This document shows, piece by piece, positions 1 through 4,880 of a stretch of 13,800 bases of DNA. The notes under the pieces were generated by a model that had not been told where the DNA came from, did no database searches, and saw nothing but the letters and a program-made list of their open reading frames with translations. Source of the stretch: an uncultured Methanomassiliicoccales archaeon (GTDB lineage: Archaea; Thermoplasmatota; Thermoplasmata; SG8-5); contig CALKWP010000111.1 in NCBI GenBank assembly GCA_938004075.1, positions 1 to 13,800 on the forward strand, in the 5' to 3' direction. Positions within the stretch are counted from its first letter, which is position 1, and every line of letters starts with the position of its first letter. The translations under genes were made by a program, and so were the position numbers.

Positions 1-388
1 ACAATAATTGTACAGCAAGAAATTGACATTTGCTGTACAATTATTGTACAGCAAGCAAATAGCTTTTTAAGTGACAAATTTTGTCACATGAAATAGCCTA
101 AGTGACAAATTTTGTCACCTATAGAAATGGGCATTTTGAGTGACAAATTTTGTCACATGAAATAGTCATTTGTATCTAGAATCTTTGTGGTAGAATCCTT
201 TTTGGTAAGTGGAAATAGCCATTATTGCATGTGACAAAATTTGTCACTTTGAGCATTTTGACTGACAAATTTTGTCACATACATTTGACATTTGCTGTAC
301 AATAATTGTACAGCAAGAAATTGACATTTGCTGTACAATTATTGTACAGCAAGAAATTGACATTTGCTGTACAATCTTTGTACAGCAC
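1..388. repeat. Array of 36-bp-period palindromes (family A)
   Basis: Five copies of an inverted repeat with arms TGCTGTACAA and TTGTACAGCA around a 3-nt centre lie at 1-18 (right part only, cut by the contig end), 30-54, 292-316, 328-352 and 364-388. The last copy is slightly diverged in its centre and edge. Within each cluster the spacing is exactly 36 bp. The linker is constant and carries TTGACA just before each palindrome (23-28, 285-290, 321-326, 357-362). Copies 1-2 and copies 3-4 are identical over 55 nt. Such a layout is typical of binding sites for a dimeric DNA-binding protein: repressor operators, iterons or a partition centromere. TTGACA could be a -35 box under operator control, but no good -10 lies at 16-18 nt. 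This is not a CRISPR array, because the linkers are not variable. Confidence 0.9.
71..278. repeat. Five GTGACAAATTTTGTCAC palindromes (family B)
   Basis: A second, unrelated 17-bp palindrome lies between the two clusters of family A at 71-87, 102-118, 140-156, 231-247 (opposite orientation of the central base) and 262-278 (first base C instead of G). Copies 1-2 and copies 4-5 are spaced by exactly 31 bp, about three helical turns, which would place bound dimers on the same DNA face. The flanks are partly conserved, for example GAAATAG after several copies and GCATTTTGA before two of them. Each site is a nearly perfect two-fold site expected of a dimeric regulator or a ParB-like protein. The protein that binds it is not evident. 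Confidence 0.88.
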
Positions 389-524
389 AAAAGATTAAAT
401 AATCTGTTGCGGCACCCATATAATATAATCGGCGCGCAAGTGCCATGACAAAAGTAGTTTAAGATTACAAACCTTCTGGTCCATTACCGGTCGGCTTGTT
501 TAGAGCCTTCCTTCAAAGAAAGCG

Positions 525-557
525 TGAAATAACCGGGCTTAGCGACCGGTTATTTCA
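525..557 (-). terminator. Hairpin over the 3' end of the minus-strand micro-operon
   Basis: A perfect 12-bp inverted repeat, TGAAATAACCGG (525-536) and CCGGTTATTTCA (546-557), has a 9-nt loop that contains the stop codon of the last minus-strand gene. Its position at the end of the gene cluster suggests transcript termination or 3'-end protection. There is no clean T-run after it on the minus strand, so intrinsic termination is uncertain. Confidence 0.5.
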
Positions 558-709
558 AGTTGTATCTCGCGCAAACGATCCCGCCAATCCTGGCATTGCG
601 CTACTTTGCCGAGTTCAATCCACAACTCGGCATTGTCACGCGCCGCGTCCAGGATGTTGAGGATTTGGGCAATGCGATCCCAAATCTCCGATTTCTGCTT
701 CTCTGTCAT
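539..709 (-). CDS. Hypothetical 56-aa protein, last gene of the micro-operon
   Basis: The ATG at 709 and TAA at 541-539 give 56 residues. A GGGAGGG Shine-Dalgarno sequence lies about 8 nt upstream, inside the end of the preceding gene, whose stop is 4 nt away; the two are therefore probably translationally coupled. The protein starts MTEKQKSEIWDRIAQIL and is mostly charged and alpha-helical, with regularly placed hydrophobic residues (IWDRIAQILNILDAA, ELWIELGKVAQ, WRDRLREIQLEI). That pattern is compatible with a short coiled coil or a helical hairpin. There is no signal peptide or membrane segment. I recognise no family. Its reality rests on the SD, the spacing and the operon context. Confidence 0.65.
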   Translation of the reverse strand: MTEKQKSEIWDRIAQILNILDAARDNAELWIELGKVAQCQDWRDRLREIQLEITGR

Positions 710-713
710 TGAT

Positions 714-914
714 TCAACCCTCCCAGCGCCGAGACATCTCCAGATTCTTGATCAGACATTCCCAGGTGGCGTGCCCGCACACCTCCACTAGGTGGTAGAG
801 GTGCTTGAGAGGCAATTCGGGCCACAGACGATGCACTCGAAGAGCGTAGGCGTAAAACTCATTGAACTCCGAGACATCGCCGGTGTAGCGCATTGCCCGG
901 CGAAACTTCTTCAT
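714..914 (-). CDS. Hypothetical 66-aa basic protein
   Basis: I choose the ATG at 914 because GGGAGGG lies about 8 nt upstream; the open frame extends 11 codons further up but through a strong hairpin. The product begins MKKFRRAMRYTGDVSEFNEF, is rich in aromatic, Arg and His residues (FYAYALRVHRLWPELPLKHLY) and has two cysteines (VCGHATWEC). No membrane segment or known family is recognised. Its last codons (SRRWEG) form the SD of the next gene, and the same DNA segment recurs just before its own start, so the initiation region looks duplicated. Confidence 0.65.
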   Translation of the reverse strand: MKKFRRAMRYTGDVSEFNEFYAYALRVHRLWPELPLKHLYHLVEVCGHATWECLIKNLEMSRRWEG

Positions 915-928
915 GATTCGACCCTCCC

Positions 929-961
929 AGCGCCTCGGCACTCCCATTGTGCCGAGGCGCT
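929..961 (-). promoter_or_regulatory. 13-bp perfect hairpin between two micro-genes
   Basis: AGCGCCTCGGCAC (929-941) and GTGCCGAGGCGCT (949-961) pair perfectly around a 7-nt loop. The hairpin fills the gap between the stop of the 28-aa gene (966) and the SD of the 66-aa gene. No U-tract follows on either strand. Because it directly abuts the GGGAGGG ribosome site on the minus transcript, an attenuator, an RNA-processing site or a stability element is more likely than simple termination. Confidence 0.6.
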
Positions 962-965
962 TGAT

Positions 966-1052
966 TCACCAGATCAACAGGGACAATGCCGCAAACATTG
1001 CACCACCGAGGAGCATTACCCCGATGCAGTGCCAGAAGTGCTTCTTCGCCAT
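966..1052 (-). CDS. 28-aa single-pass membrane micropeptide
   Basis: The ATG at 1052 overlaps the TAA of the preceding gene by one base (TAATG), and an AAGGA-type SD lies about 5-6 nt upstream. The 28 residues start MAKKHFWHCIGVML. They consist of a short basic head followed by one hydrophobic helix (IGVMLLGGAMFAALSLLIW) running to the C-terminus, as in many tiny phage membrane peptides. Coupling to the 48-aa membrane protein upstream suggests that the two act together at the inner membrane. No family can be named at this length. A longer in-frame start at 1154 lacks an SD and would overlap the upstream gene in another frame. Confidence 0.6.
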   Translation of the reverse strand: MAKKHFWHCIGVMLLGGAMFAALSLLIW

Positions 1053-1198
1053 TAGAATCCTTTCGTAAGGAGCCACGTGGACACCGTGACCGCCACGATG
1101 TCGAGCATTTTGATGCAGGCGTAAATCACCACAACAGCGAATGAGATTCGCCAAATCGGGAAGATGTGGGTGATTTCGTGCCAGTGATTCCTGATCAT
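1052..1198 (-). CDS. 48-aa small membrane protein
   Basis: The ATG at 1198 overlaps the stop of the upstream gene (ATGA), with GGAGG 7 nt before it. The stop TAA at 1054-1052 overlaps the next start (TAATG). The sequence begins MIRNHWHEITHIFPIWRISF. It has a hydrophobic stretch around residues 15-42 (IWRISFAVVVIYACIKMLDIVAV...) compatible with one transmembrane helix, followed by a short tail ending LLTKGF. Double overlap with both neighbours and a strong SD make it a convincing gene despite its size. The function is unknown; a holin or antiholin role cannot be judged from sequence. Confidence 0.7.
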   Translation of the reverse strand: MIRNHWHEITHIFPIWRISFAVVVIYACIKMLDIVAVTVSTWLLTKGF

Positions 1199-1395
1199 GG
1201 CATTGCCTCCACGGCCTCTACGCGGATTATGCGGTACGGCTCAACGTACTTGAAGGCTTGAGCCAGCATATGCTCACGGTCGTCCGCGTAAATCCGGCCG
1301 GCCTCATTCCACGGAATGATGCGGAATCCTGCATTTGGCTGGACGTAGCCGTCCACCAACTGTGGGCCGCAGTGTATCTTGATTGCACGTTCCAT
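1195..1395 (-). CDS. Hypothetical 66-aa protein, first gene of the micro-operon
   Basis: I choose the ATG at 1395 because the strong GAGGAGG SD (1404-1410) lies 8 nt upstream. An in-frame ATG at 1401 would leave only 2 nt. The protein starts MERAIKIHCGPQLVDGYVQP and looks like a small soluble alpha/beta domain with a basic, aromatic C-terminal half (HMLAQAFKYVEPYRIIRVEAVEA). No motif is recognised. Its stop overlaps the next start (ATGA). It probably heads the transcript that runs to 539. The leader upstream is rich in predicted stem-loops. Confidence 0.7.
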   Translation of the reverse strand: MERAIKIHCGPQLVDGYVQPNAGFRIIPWNEAGRIYADDREHMLAQAFKYVEPYRIIRVEAVEAMP

Positions 1396-1730
1396 GCGCA
1401 TTACCTCCTCAAAGATTGAAGGTGGCTGGGGCCTGATTGCAACGGCTGACCCGTAGGTTCAGGTTCCTACAGCGCACATTACCTCCAGCTACCAAGATTG
1501 TAGGTACCCGCCAGCCTTACAGCGCTCTAGGAGTTAGATTACGCACCGAAGTGCTCCTCGGTCCCTCCTAGCTACGCATTCCCGCACATTTCGTACCCGG
1601 CTCACGGCGCCGCCGCTTACGCGGGGCGGGGTACCAAATTTCATGGGAGGGCGCCATTTCTGGCGCCCTCCGGGATTCCGCCGCGCGGAATCCAGCAAGC
1701 CCTTGATGCTCCCCTTGGCAAAATCCGTGC
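1396..1730 (-). other. Gene-free structured region between micro-operon and ParB-like gene
   Basis: No convincing gene is seen in these 335 nt. The region contains several inverted repeats: GGTGGCTGG (1421-1429) with CCAGCTACC (1485-1493, one G-U pair), enclosing GTAGG/CCTAC (1453-1457 and 1466-1470); CTAGGAG (1527-1533) with CTCCTAG (1565-1571), enclosing GCAC/GTGC (1543-1554); and two adjacent hairpins at 1646-1693. Read on the minus strand, the 1543-1554 loop is a C(UUCG)G tetraloop and the 1646-1671 loop is GAAA. These are stable RNA tetraloops, which favours the minus strand as the transcribed one. It could be a 5' leader of the micro-operon, a 3' UTR of the ParB-like gene or a small RNA. 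Confidence 0.45.
1646..1693 (-). terminator. Back-to-back GC-rich hairpins after the ParB-like gene
   Basis: Two stems follow the stop of the minus-strand gene at 1731. The first is GGATTCCGC/GCGGAATCC (1673-1681 and 1685-1693, 9 bp, 3-nt loop). The second is GGAGGGCGCCA/TGGCGCCCTCC (1646-1656 and 1661-1671, 11 bp, GAAA loop on the minus strand). The position suits a 3' end or terminator, but no U-tract follows, so Rho-independent termination is not shown. Confidence 0.5.
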
Positions 1731-2744
1731 CTACTTGATGCCAATGCTCTCCAAGAACTCGTTGAGCTTGGCGGCATTGAGCGTGAGCTCACGCAGCACG
1801 GTCGCGTCGTCGTTCAGGATGGCCTGACAGACCATCTTGACGGCGATGCAGGGATTGTTCTCCTTGAGCCGCTCGATGGCCGGGCGGCCCATGGCCTTCT
1901 TCTGGTTCTTCTCCTTCTTGGGGTTCTCCAGGTAGGCCTTGACGTCCTCGGCGGAGGCGTCCTCCTGGGCCATTTTCCGCATGGCCTCCTTGTCGAGCGC
2001 CGGAATCTTGATGGTTCCGGCCTTGACGGCGGCCTTGACATCCAACTTCGGATGTAGGCCATTGAGGCGGGCCAGCGCGAACATCTTCTGCGCCGTGCCG
2101 CGCTTGGAGGGGCCACCGAGGGACTTCTGGAGATCGGACTCGGACGCGCCGAGTTCGACCATCAGGATGCAGGCCAGGGCGACATCCGCGGAGGACATTG
2201 CCATTGCCGCGTCCATTTTGCCGGCGTTCTCCAGCACGTTGTCGGCGTACTGGTCCTGCTTGTTCTTGTACTCGCGCACGATGACAGGCAGGTCGATGGC
2301 CGGTTCCAGGTTCCGCTTGGCCCGGAGCGTGCTGGCCAGGAGCCAACTCTCGCCCCTACGGTAGCCGGTGACGCCGGCATACTTCGGGGTGATGAGCTTG
2401 CCGTTCTTCGTGAAAATCTGCTCGAAGACGCGGCACTGGTCCGCCAGCGACACAGACACGTTCGCATCGTCGATGCGGATGGTCAGCGGCTCATCGGACA
2501 GGTTTGCCGCCTTCAGGGCCTCCCACGAAGAGGACAGCCGCCGCAGCGCCTCGGACTTCTCCTCGTCGGAGAGAGGCCGGACGATGAGCGGGCCGCTCTT
2601 GTTCTGGTTCCATCCGGGGAACATCGCCACCGCCACGGTGGACCGGTCGCCCTCCTTGCGGAAGTGGCCGGTCACCGCGCGGGCAACGTTGTCCTCGGCG
2701 AACCAAAAGACGTCGGGCAGGTTGACGAACGTGGTCTTTTCCAT
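1731..2744 (-). CDS. ParB/Spo0J-like partition or regulatory protein
   Basis: I start at the ATG at 2744 (337 aa), which follows a GGGG-type SD (ACGGGGTAG). An in-frame upstream ATG at 2849 adds a low-complexity Arg-rich leader. The middle resembles a ParB N-terminal domain: the GYRRGESWLLA box at about 127-137 matches the family's G-x-R-R pattern, followed by IDLPVIVREY (150-159) and an LEN box (171-173). Residues 186-230 (ADVALACILMVELGASESDL, then ARLNGLHPKL) look like the adjacent helix-turn-helix that reads the centromere. The C-terminus is Lys-rich (PKKEKNQKKAMGRP, about 275-288), then helical, possibly for dimerisation. The family binds palindromic DNA and spreads using CTP. No ParA lies next to it here. 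Alternatives are a phage transcriptional regulator or a ParB-like nuclease. The assignment is by motif pattern only. Confidence 0.55.
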   Translation of the reverse strand: MEKTTFVNLPDVFWFAEDNVARAVTGHFRKEGDRSTVAVAMFPGWNQNKSGPLIVRPLSDEEKSEALRRLSSSWEALKAANLSDEPLTIRIDDANVSVSLADQCRVFEQIFTKNGKLITPKYAGVTGYRRGESWLLASTLRAKRNLEPAIDLPVIVREYKNKQDQYADNVLENAGKMDAAMAMSSADVALACILMVELGASESDLQKSLGGPSKRGTAQKMFALARLNGLHPKLDVKAAVKAGTIKIPALDKEAMRKMAQEDASAEDVKAYLENPKKEKNQKKAMGRPAIERLKENNPCIAVKMVCQAILNDDATVLRELTLNAAKLNEFLESIGIK

Positions 2745-2860
2745 GATGCTACCCCGTTTTGCGCGGTCCCTCGGCGCCGTCGGCCGGCGCAAGCGCCAGG
2801 CTTCAGGGGCTGTTGGGACGTTCGCGCGAGACACCAAGGGGAGCACCAAAGGCTCGCGAT

Positions 2861-2909
2861 GTTACGGAATCGTAACTGCTACCGTTAGGCAACCGTTACT
2901 TCCCGTAAC
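2861..2909. promoter_or_regulatory. Paired GTTAC/GTAAC inverted repeats, likely operators
   Basis: GTTACGGAATCGTAAC (2861-2876) and GTTACTTCCCGTAAC (2895-2909) are two dyads with the same half-site (GTTAC) but a slightly different spacer. A further GTTA half-site lies between them at 2884-2887. They sit about 120-165 nt upstream of the ParB-like start on the minus strand. This is the usual place for autoregulation by a dimeric DNA-binding protein, possibly the ParB-like protein itself. Confidence 0.55.
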
Positions 2910-2995
2910 CGCCCGATAAGGACCGGGGCCTGGCGCCCGTCGGCCGTTATCGGTTCACAACGTCTTGTTGCGGCTGGCGCCGCTTGTCTCTTCAC

Positions 2996-3123
2996 CCTAT
3001 CTGGCCGAACCGCTCTTTTCGGGCGGTTACGGCCGAAGAAAATTGTTTTTTCCTTCTCCGGTGTACCTTCTCGACCTATCTGCCCGAACAGCTGTTTCCA
3101 GGCAGTTTTGACGGAAGAAAATT
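2996..3123. repeat. Diverged 49-nt direct repeat in the divergent control region
   Basis: 2996-3044 and 3075-3123 align without gaps, 39 of 49 positions identical, offset 79 nt. Both start CCTATCTG and end GAAGAAAATT, and the CCGAAC core is shared. The first copy can fold into a strong hairpin (GGCCGAACCGC with GCGGTTACGGCC, one bulged A). In the second copy the stem is interrupted by an A-A mismatch. Conservation of the edges rather than the stem argues for protein-binding sites. They lie immediately upstream of the sigma54-like element. Confidence 0.65.
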
Positions 3124-3132
3124 TAGATTTCG

Positions 3133-3148
3133 TGGCATGATAGTTGCT
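3133..3148 (+). promoter_or_regulatory. Sigma54-type (-24/-12) promoter candidate
   Basis: TGGCATG-N4-TTGCT differs from the sigma54 consensus TGGCACG-N4-TTGCW at one position and keeps the invariant GG and GC doublets with exactly 10 nt between them. It points toward the + strand gene at 3307, and the expected start of transcription is near 3160. The duplicated 49-nt element just upstream is where an enhancer-binding activator could sit. It is a pattern match only. Confidence 0.4.
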
Positions 3149-3213
3149 TCCTTATAGTATTAGGCCAGGCCATATATGACCAATAAAATCATGAATAAAA
3201 ATGAAAATTGTTG

Positions 3214-3242
3214 TTGACATACTCCAAGTTACGGGTTATAAA
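3214..3242 (+). promoter_or_regulatory. Near-consensus sigma70 promoter
   Basis: TTGACA (3214-3219), a 17-nt spacer and TATAAA (3237-3242) form a nearly ideal housekeeping promoter. Transcription should start near 3249, giving a leader of about 58 nt to the ATG at 3307. It is the strongest promoter match I see in the window. Confidence 0.8.
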
Positions 3243-3306
3243 GAATAGTAGAAGCGGGCCAGGCAAGGCAATGACGCCGCGCCAAAAAACCGCGAACGGA
3301 GGAGCC

Positions 3307-4005
3307 ATGTTCGTCATACAGAGCAACAAACACCATAGCCTGTCTCCCAATGCGCGGCTGTCCGTGACGGGCGGACAGAGGCGGTACGTCAACCACAACG
3401 TGCAGACCGGCGAAACTACCGTCATTGTCGAGGGGCGCAAGCCGGGAGAAGCGGCCAACACGGCCCATGCGACGGTGCTTCGCAGGTCAGAGGCATACAT
3501 ACTCCAGACGCCAGAAGGATATCGTGCTATCGCGCGGCTTGCTTGCACGAAGTCAGGCCGGGATATGCTCCTCCGGTTGTCCTATCGGACGGCCCGGTCT
3601 GTTGCGCGGCGCCAGCTTGGCTATACGTCGTCCCGCGCGCATAACCTTGCACGCCGGGCCATGGAGCGGACGCGCGAGGAACTCCGCCAGAGGGCCGCAA
3701 CTCTCCGCCAGCGTGGCCGGATGAATGACCCGTCCGGTCCTAAGTATGACCGGACCGATCCGAGGGAGTCGTTTTTCCACAAGGGGCCGGCCATCGGCTT
3801 CGGCGGCACGAACTGGTACAATTCCGGGCCGGCTTATCCCACTTCGGCCAATTCGCACCCCGTGACCGAGATGGTTGGCAGTATCCTGCACCCCGCCCCG
3901 GCGGACTATACTCCGGTCAGCAGCCGCCCGACGTGCGATATCAATATCGTGCGGTACGAAGCCGACACCGGGGACACGTATCTTGAGCCAGCGTACAAAG
4001 TCTAG
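3307..4005 (+). CDS. Hypothetical Arg-rich 232-aa protein, monocistronic
   Basis: I choose the ATG at 3307 because GGAGGAG lies just upstream and the promoter at 3214-3242 precedes it. An in-frame ATG at 3271 would add 12 residues and is possible. The frame also opens at 3208, but that start lies inside the promoter. The protein begins MFVIQSNKHHSLSPNARLSV. Its central part (about 70-140) is strongly basic and helical (YRTARSVARRQLGY, ARRAMERTREELRQRAATLR). The C-terminal third is rich in Gly, Pro, Tyr and Asn (GFGGTNWYNSGPAYP) and probably extended. The basic middle could bind nucleic acid, but I recognise no family. It is isolated between its own promoter and a strong terminator, so it is expressed independently of the late genes. 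Confidence 0.7.
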   Translation: MFVIQSNKHHSLSPNARLSVTGGQRRYVNHNVQTGETTVIVEGRKPGEAANTAHATVLRRSEAYILQTPEGYRAIARLACTKSGRDMLLRLSYRTARSVARRQLGYTSSRAHNLARRAMERTREELRQRAATLRQRGRMNDPSGPKYDRTDPRESFFHKGPAIGFGGTNWYNSGPAYPTSANSHPVTEMVGSILHPAPADYTPVSSRPTCDINIVRYEADTGDTYLEPAYKV

Positions 4006-4012
4006 GTTCGAT

Positions 4013-4043
4013 AACGGGCGGGGAGATATCTCCCCGCCCGTTT
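4013..4043 (+). terminator. Strong Rho-independent terminator
   Basis: A perfect 30-nt palindrome has arms AACGGGCGGGGAGAT and its complement, and is followed directly by a T-run (TTTT at 4040-4043). It begins 7 nt after the stop of the 3307-4005 gene. The paired AA on the 5' side and the TT on the 3' side may let it work in both directions. Confidence 0.9.
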
Positions 4044-4057
4044 TCTATACCTGGACA

Positions 4058-4120
4058 GGGTGGGTAAATACCAACAATGCAAGACGGCAATGGTATAGGG
4101 CGCCTGGCTCCCACCATCAG
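4058..4120 (+). ncRNA. Possible structured RNA element upstream of the packaging genes
   Basis: GGTGGG (4058-4063) can pair with CCCACC (4109-4114), enclosing ATACCA/TGGTAT (4067-4072 and 4090-4095), which itself encloses TGC/GCA. An alternative stem, CGCCTG with CAGGTG (4100-4105 and 4117-4122), would compete with the outer helix. Nested and competing stems are seen in leader regulators, but the element is too short for a tRNA and matches no riboswitch I know. Confidence 0.25.
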
Positions 4121-4168
4121 GTGTCACGTACCAGATTTTTTGTAAGGTACAATACAAAGTATGCGCGG

Positions 4169-4209
4169 AATCATGTGCGTACGAATCATGTGCGTACGAA
4201 TCATGTGCG
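4169..4209 (+). repeat. 15-bp tandem repeats before the small terminase gene (candidate packaging site)
   Basis: The unit AATCATGTGCGTACG occurs twice in full (4169-4183, 4184-4198) and a third time for 11 nt (4199-4209). A similar string, AAATCATG, covers the start codon at 4329. Directly repeated sites next to the small-terminase gene are typical of cos or pac recognition regions; assigning that role here is inference. Confidence 0.7.
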
Positions 4210-4234
4210 AATTAACACGATACCTGTGCAAATC

Positions 4235-4280
4235 AGAATTCCGAGAATTCTATTACATTTTTACGAATTCCGACTATATA
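4235..4280 (+). promoter_or_regulatory. EcoRI-like dyad and late promoter candidate
   Basis: AGAATTC-CGA-GAATTCT (4235-4251) is a perfect dyad, and a further GAATTC lies at 4265-4270. Overlapping them is a plausible promoter: TTACAT (4253-4258), 16 nt, TATATA (4275-4280). Transcription would start near 4287, about 42 nt before the first packaging gene. The GAATTC repeats in the spacer and upstream could be regulator sites for late-gene control. Confidence 0.45.
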
Positions 4281-4328
4281 CGTATGTAAGGACTGTCTAC
4301 ACACTAATCAGGATTCGGAGCGTAAATC

Positions 4329-4880
4329 ATGTCAGATAAGATTCAACGTATCGAATATGAGGCCGATCCGAATCGTTGTCAGGGCATGACAGGTAAGGGT
4401 CAATGTATGTGCAAGGCTATGGAGGGTGGGAAGTTCTGCCCGATACACGCAGGAGCGGGTAAAATCAAGATTAAAGAGGAGAAACATAAAAATTATTTGC
4501 TGGTAAAGTGGCAAGCAAGAATCGAGGAAAAGAAGCAAAGCCCCGACCTCAAGAATCTTAGGGACGAAATCGGTATCTTGCGTATGCTTATGGAGGAAAG
4601 GTTGAATCAGTGCGAGTCCTCAGCAGACCTCATGCTGCACAGTACAGCCCTGAGCGATCTTGCTATCAAAATCGAAAAGATGGTGGGTAGCTGCCAAAAG
4701 TTGGAAGAGAAATTGGGCAACGTCCTGGATAAGCAGAGTATCTTAAATTTCGCCTCGAAAATTATTGCCGTACTCGGTACGGAGCTCGAAGGTCAGGACG
4801 AGTTGCTTGAACGAATTAGCAATAAAATCTTGGTAGCAATTGGAGAGTTAGGCAATGAAAACACTGAATATCAAGACTAG
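4329..4880 (+). CDS. Putative terminase small subunit (zinc-knuckle protein)
   Basis: The 183-aa product starts at the ATG at 4329, 8 nt after GGAG. Residues 17-40 contain a Cys/His cluster: C17, C25, C27, then FCPIH (C36, H39), a likely zinc-binding knuckle. A long helical region follows (SPDLKNLRDEIGILRMLMEE at about 61-80, then KIEKMVGSCQKLEEKLG), compatible with a coiled coil used for oligomerisation. Small terminase subunits form rings, bind the packaging site and hand DNA to the large subunit. The call rests on position directly upstream of the large subunit plus DNA-binding and oligomerisation features, not on a recognised HTH. Its end overlaps the next gene by 26 nt. Confidence 0.55.
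   Translation: MSDKIQRIEYEADPNRCQGMTGKGQCMCKAMEGGKFCPIHAGAGKIKIKEEKHKNYLLVKWQARIEEKKQSPDLKNLRDEIGILRMLMEERLNQCESSADLMLHSTALSDLAIKIEKMVGSCQKLEEKLGNVLDKQSILNFASKIIAVLGTELEGQDELLERISNKILVAIGELGNENTEYQD

Noticed and set aside
1..388. CRISPR array
   Set aside because: The linkers between the 36-bp-period palindromes are constant, not unique spacers, and no cas gene is present.
419..429. Overlapping TATAAT hexamers as a promoter
   Set aside because: No acceptable -35 box lies 16-18 nt upstream, and the direction would read antisense into the micro-operon.
606..1055. Two + strand ORFs (61 and 87 aa) across the micro-operon
   Set aside because: They run antisense to minus-strand genes that have Shine-Dalgarno sites and overlapping start/stop junctions, and they lack convincing SDs of their own.
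1421..1494. tRNA-like 74-nt fold ending in ACCA
   Set aside because: The acceptor-like 7-bp stem and length fit, but the T-arm-like hairpin is in the wrong place, the D and anticodon arms do not form and the T8 position is missing.
1568..1792. 74-aa minus-strand ORF with an Arg-rich tail
   Set aside because: It overlaps the end of the ParB-like gene in another frame and runs through strong hairpins. No SD is evident.
1707..2845. 12-bp inverted repeat (TGCTCCCCTTGG) flanking the ParB-like gene at 1707-1718 and 2834-2845
   Set aside because: It could suggest a mobile-element border, but a few 12-mer matches are expected by chance in a window this size, and there is no target duplication or transposase.
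1939..2919. + strand ORFs of 141 and 183 aa antisense to the ParB-like gene
   Set aside because: They are mirror frames of a GC-rich gene, have biased Ser/Arg-rich composition and lack ribosome sites.
3875..4339. 154-aa + strand ORF reading through the terminator and the 15-bp repeats
   Set aside because: Its repeated NHVRT segments merely translate the 15-bp DNA repeats. It starts inside another gene and crosses the strong terminator.
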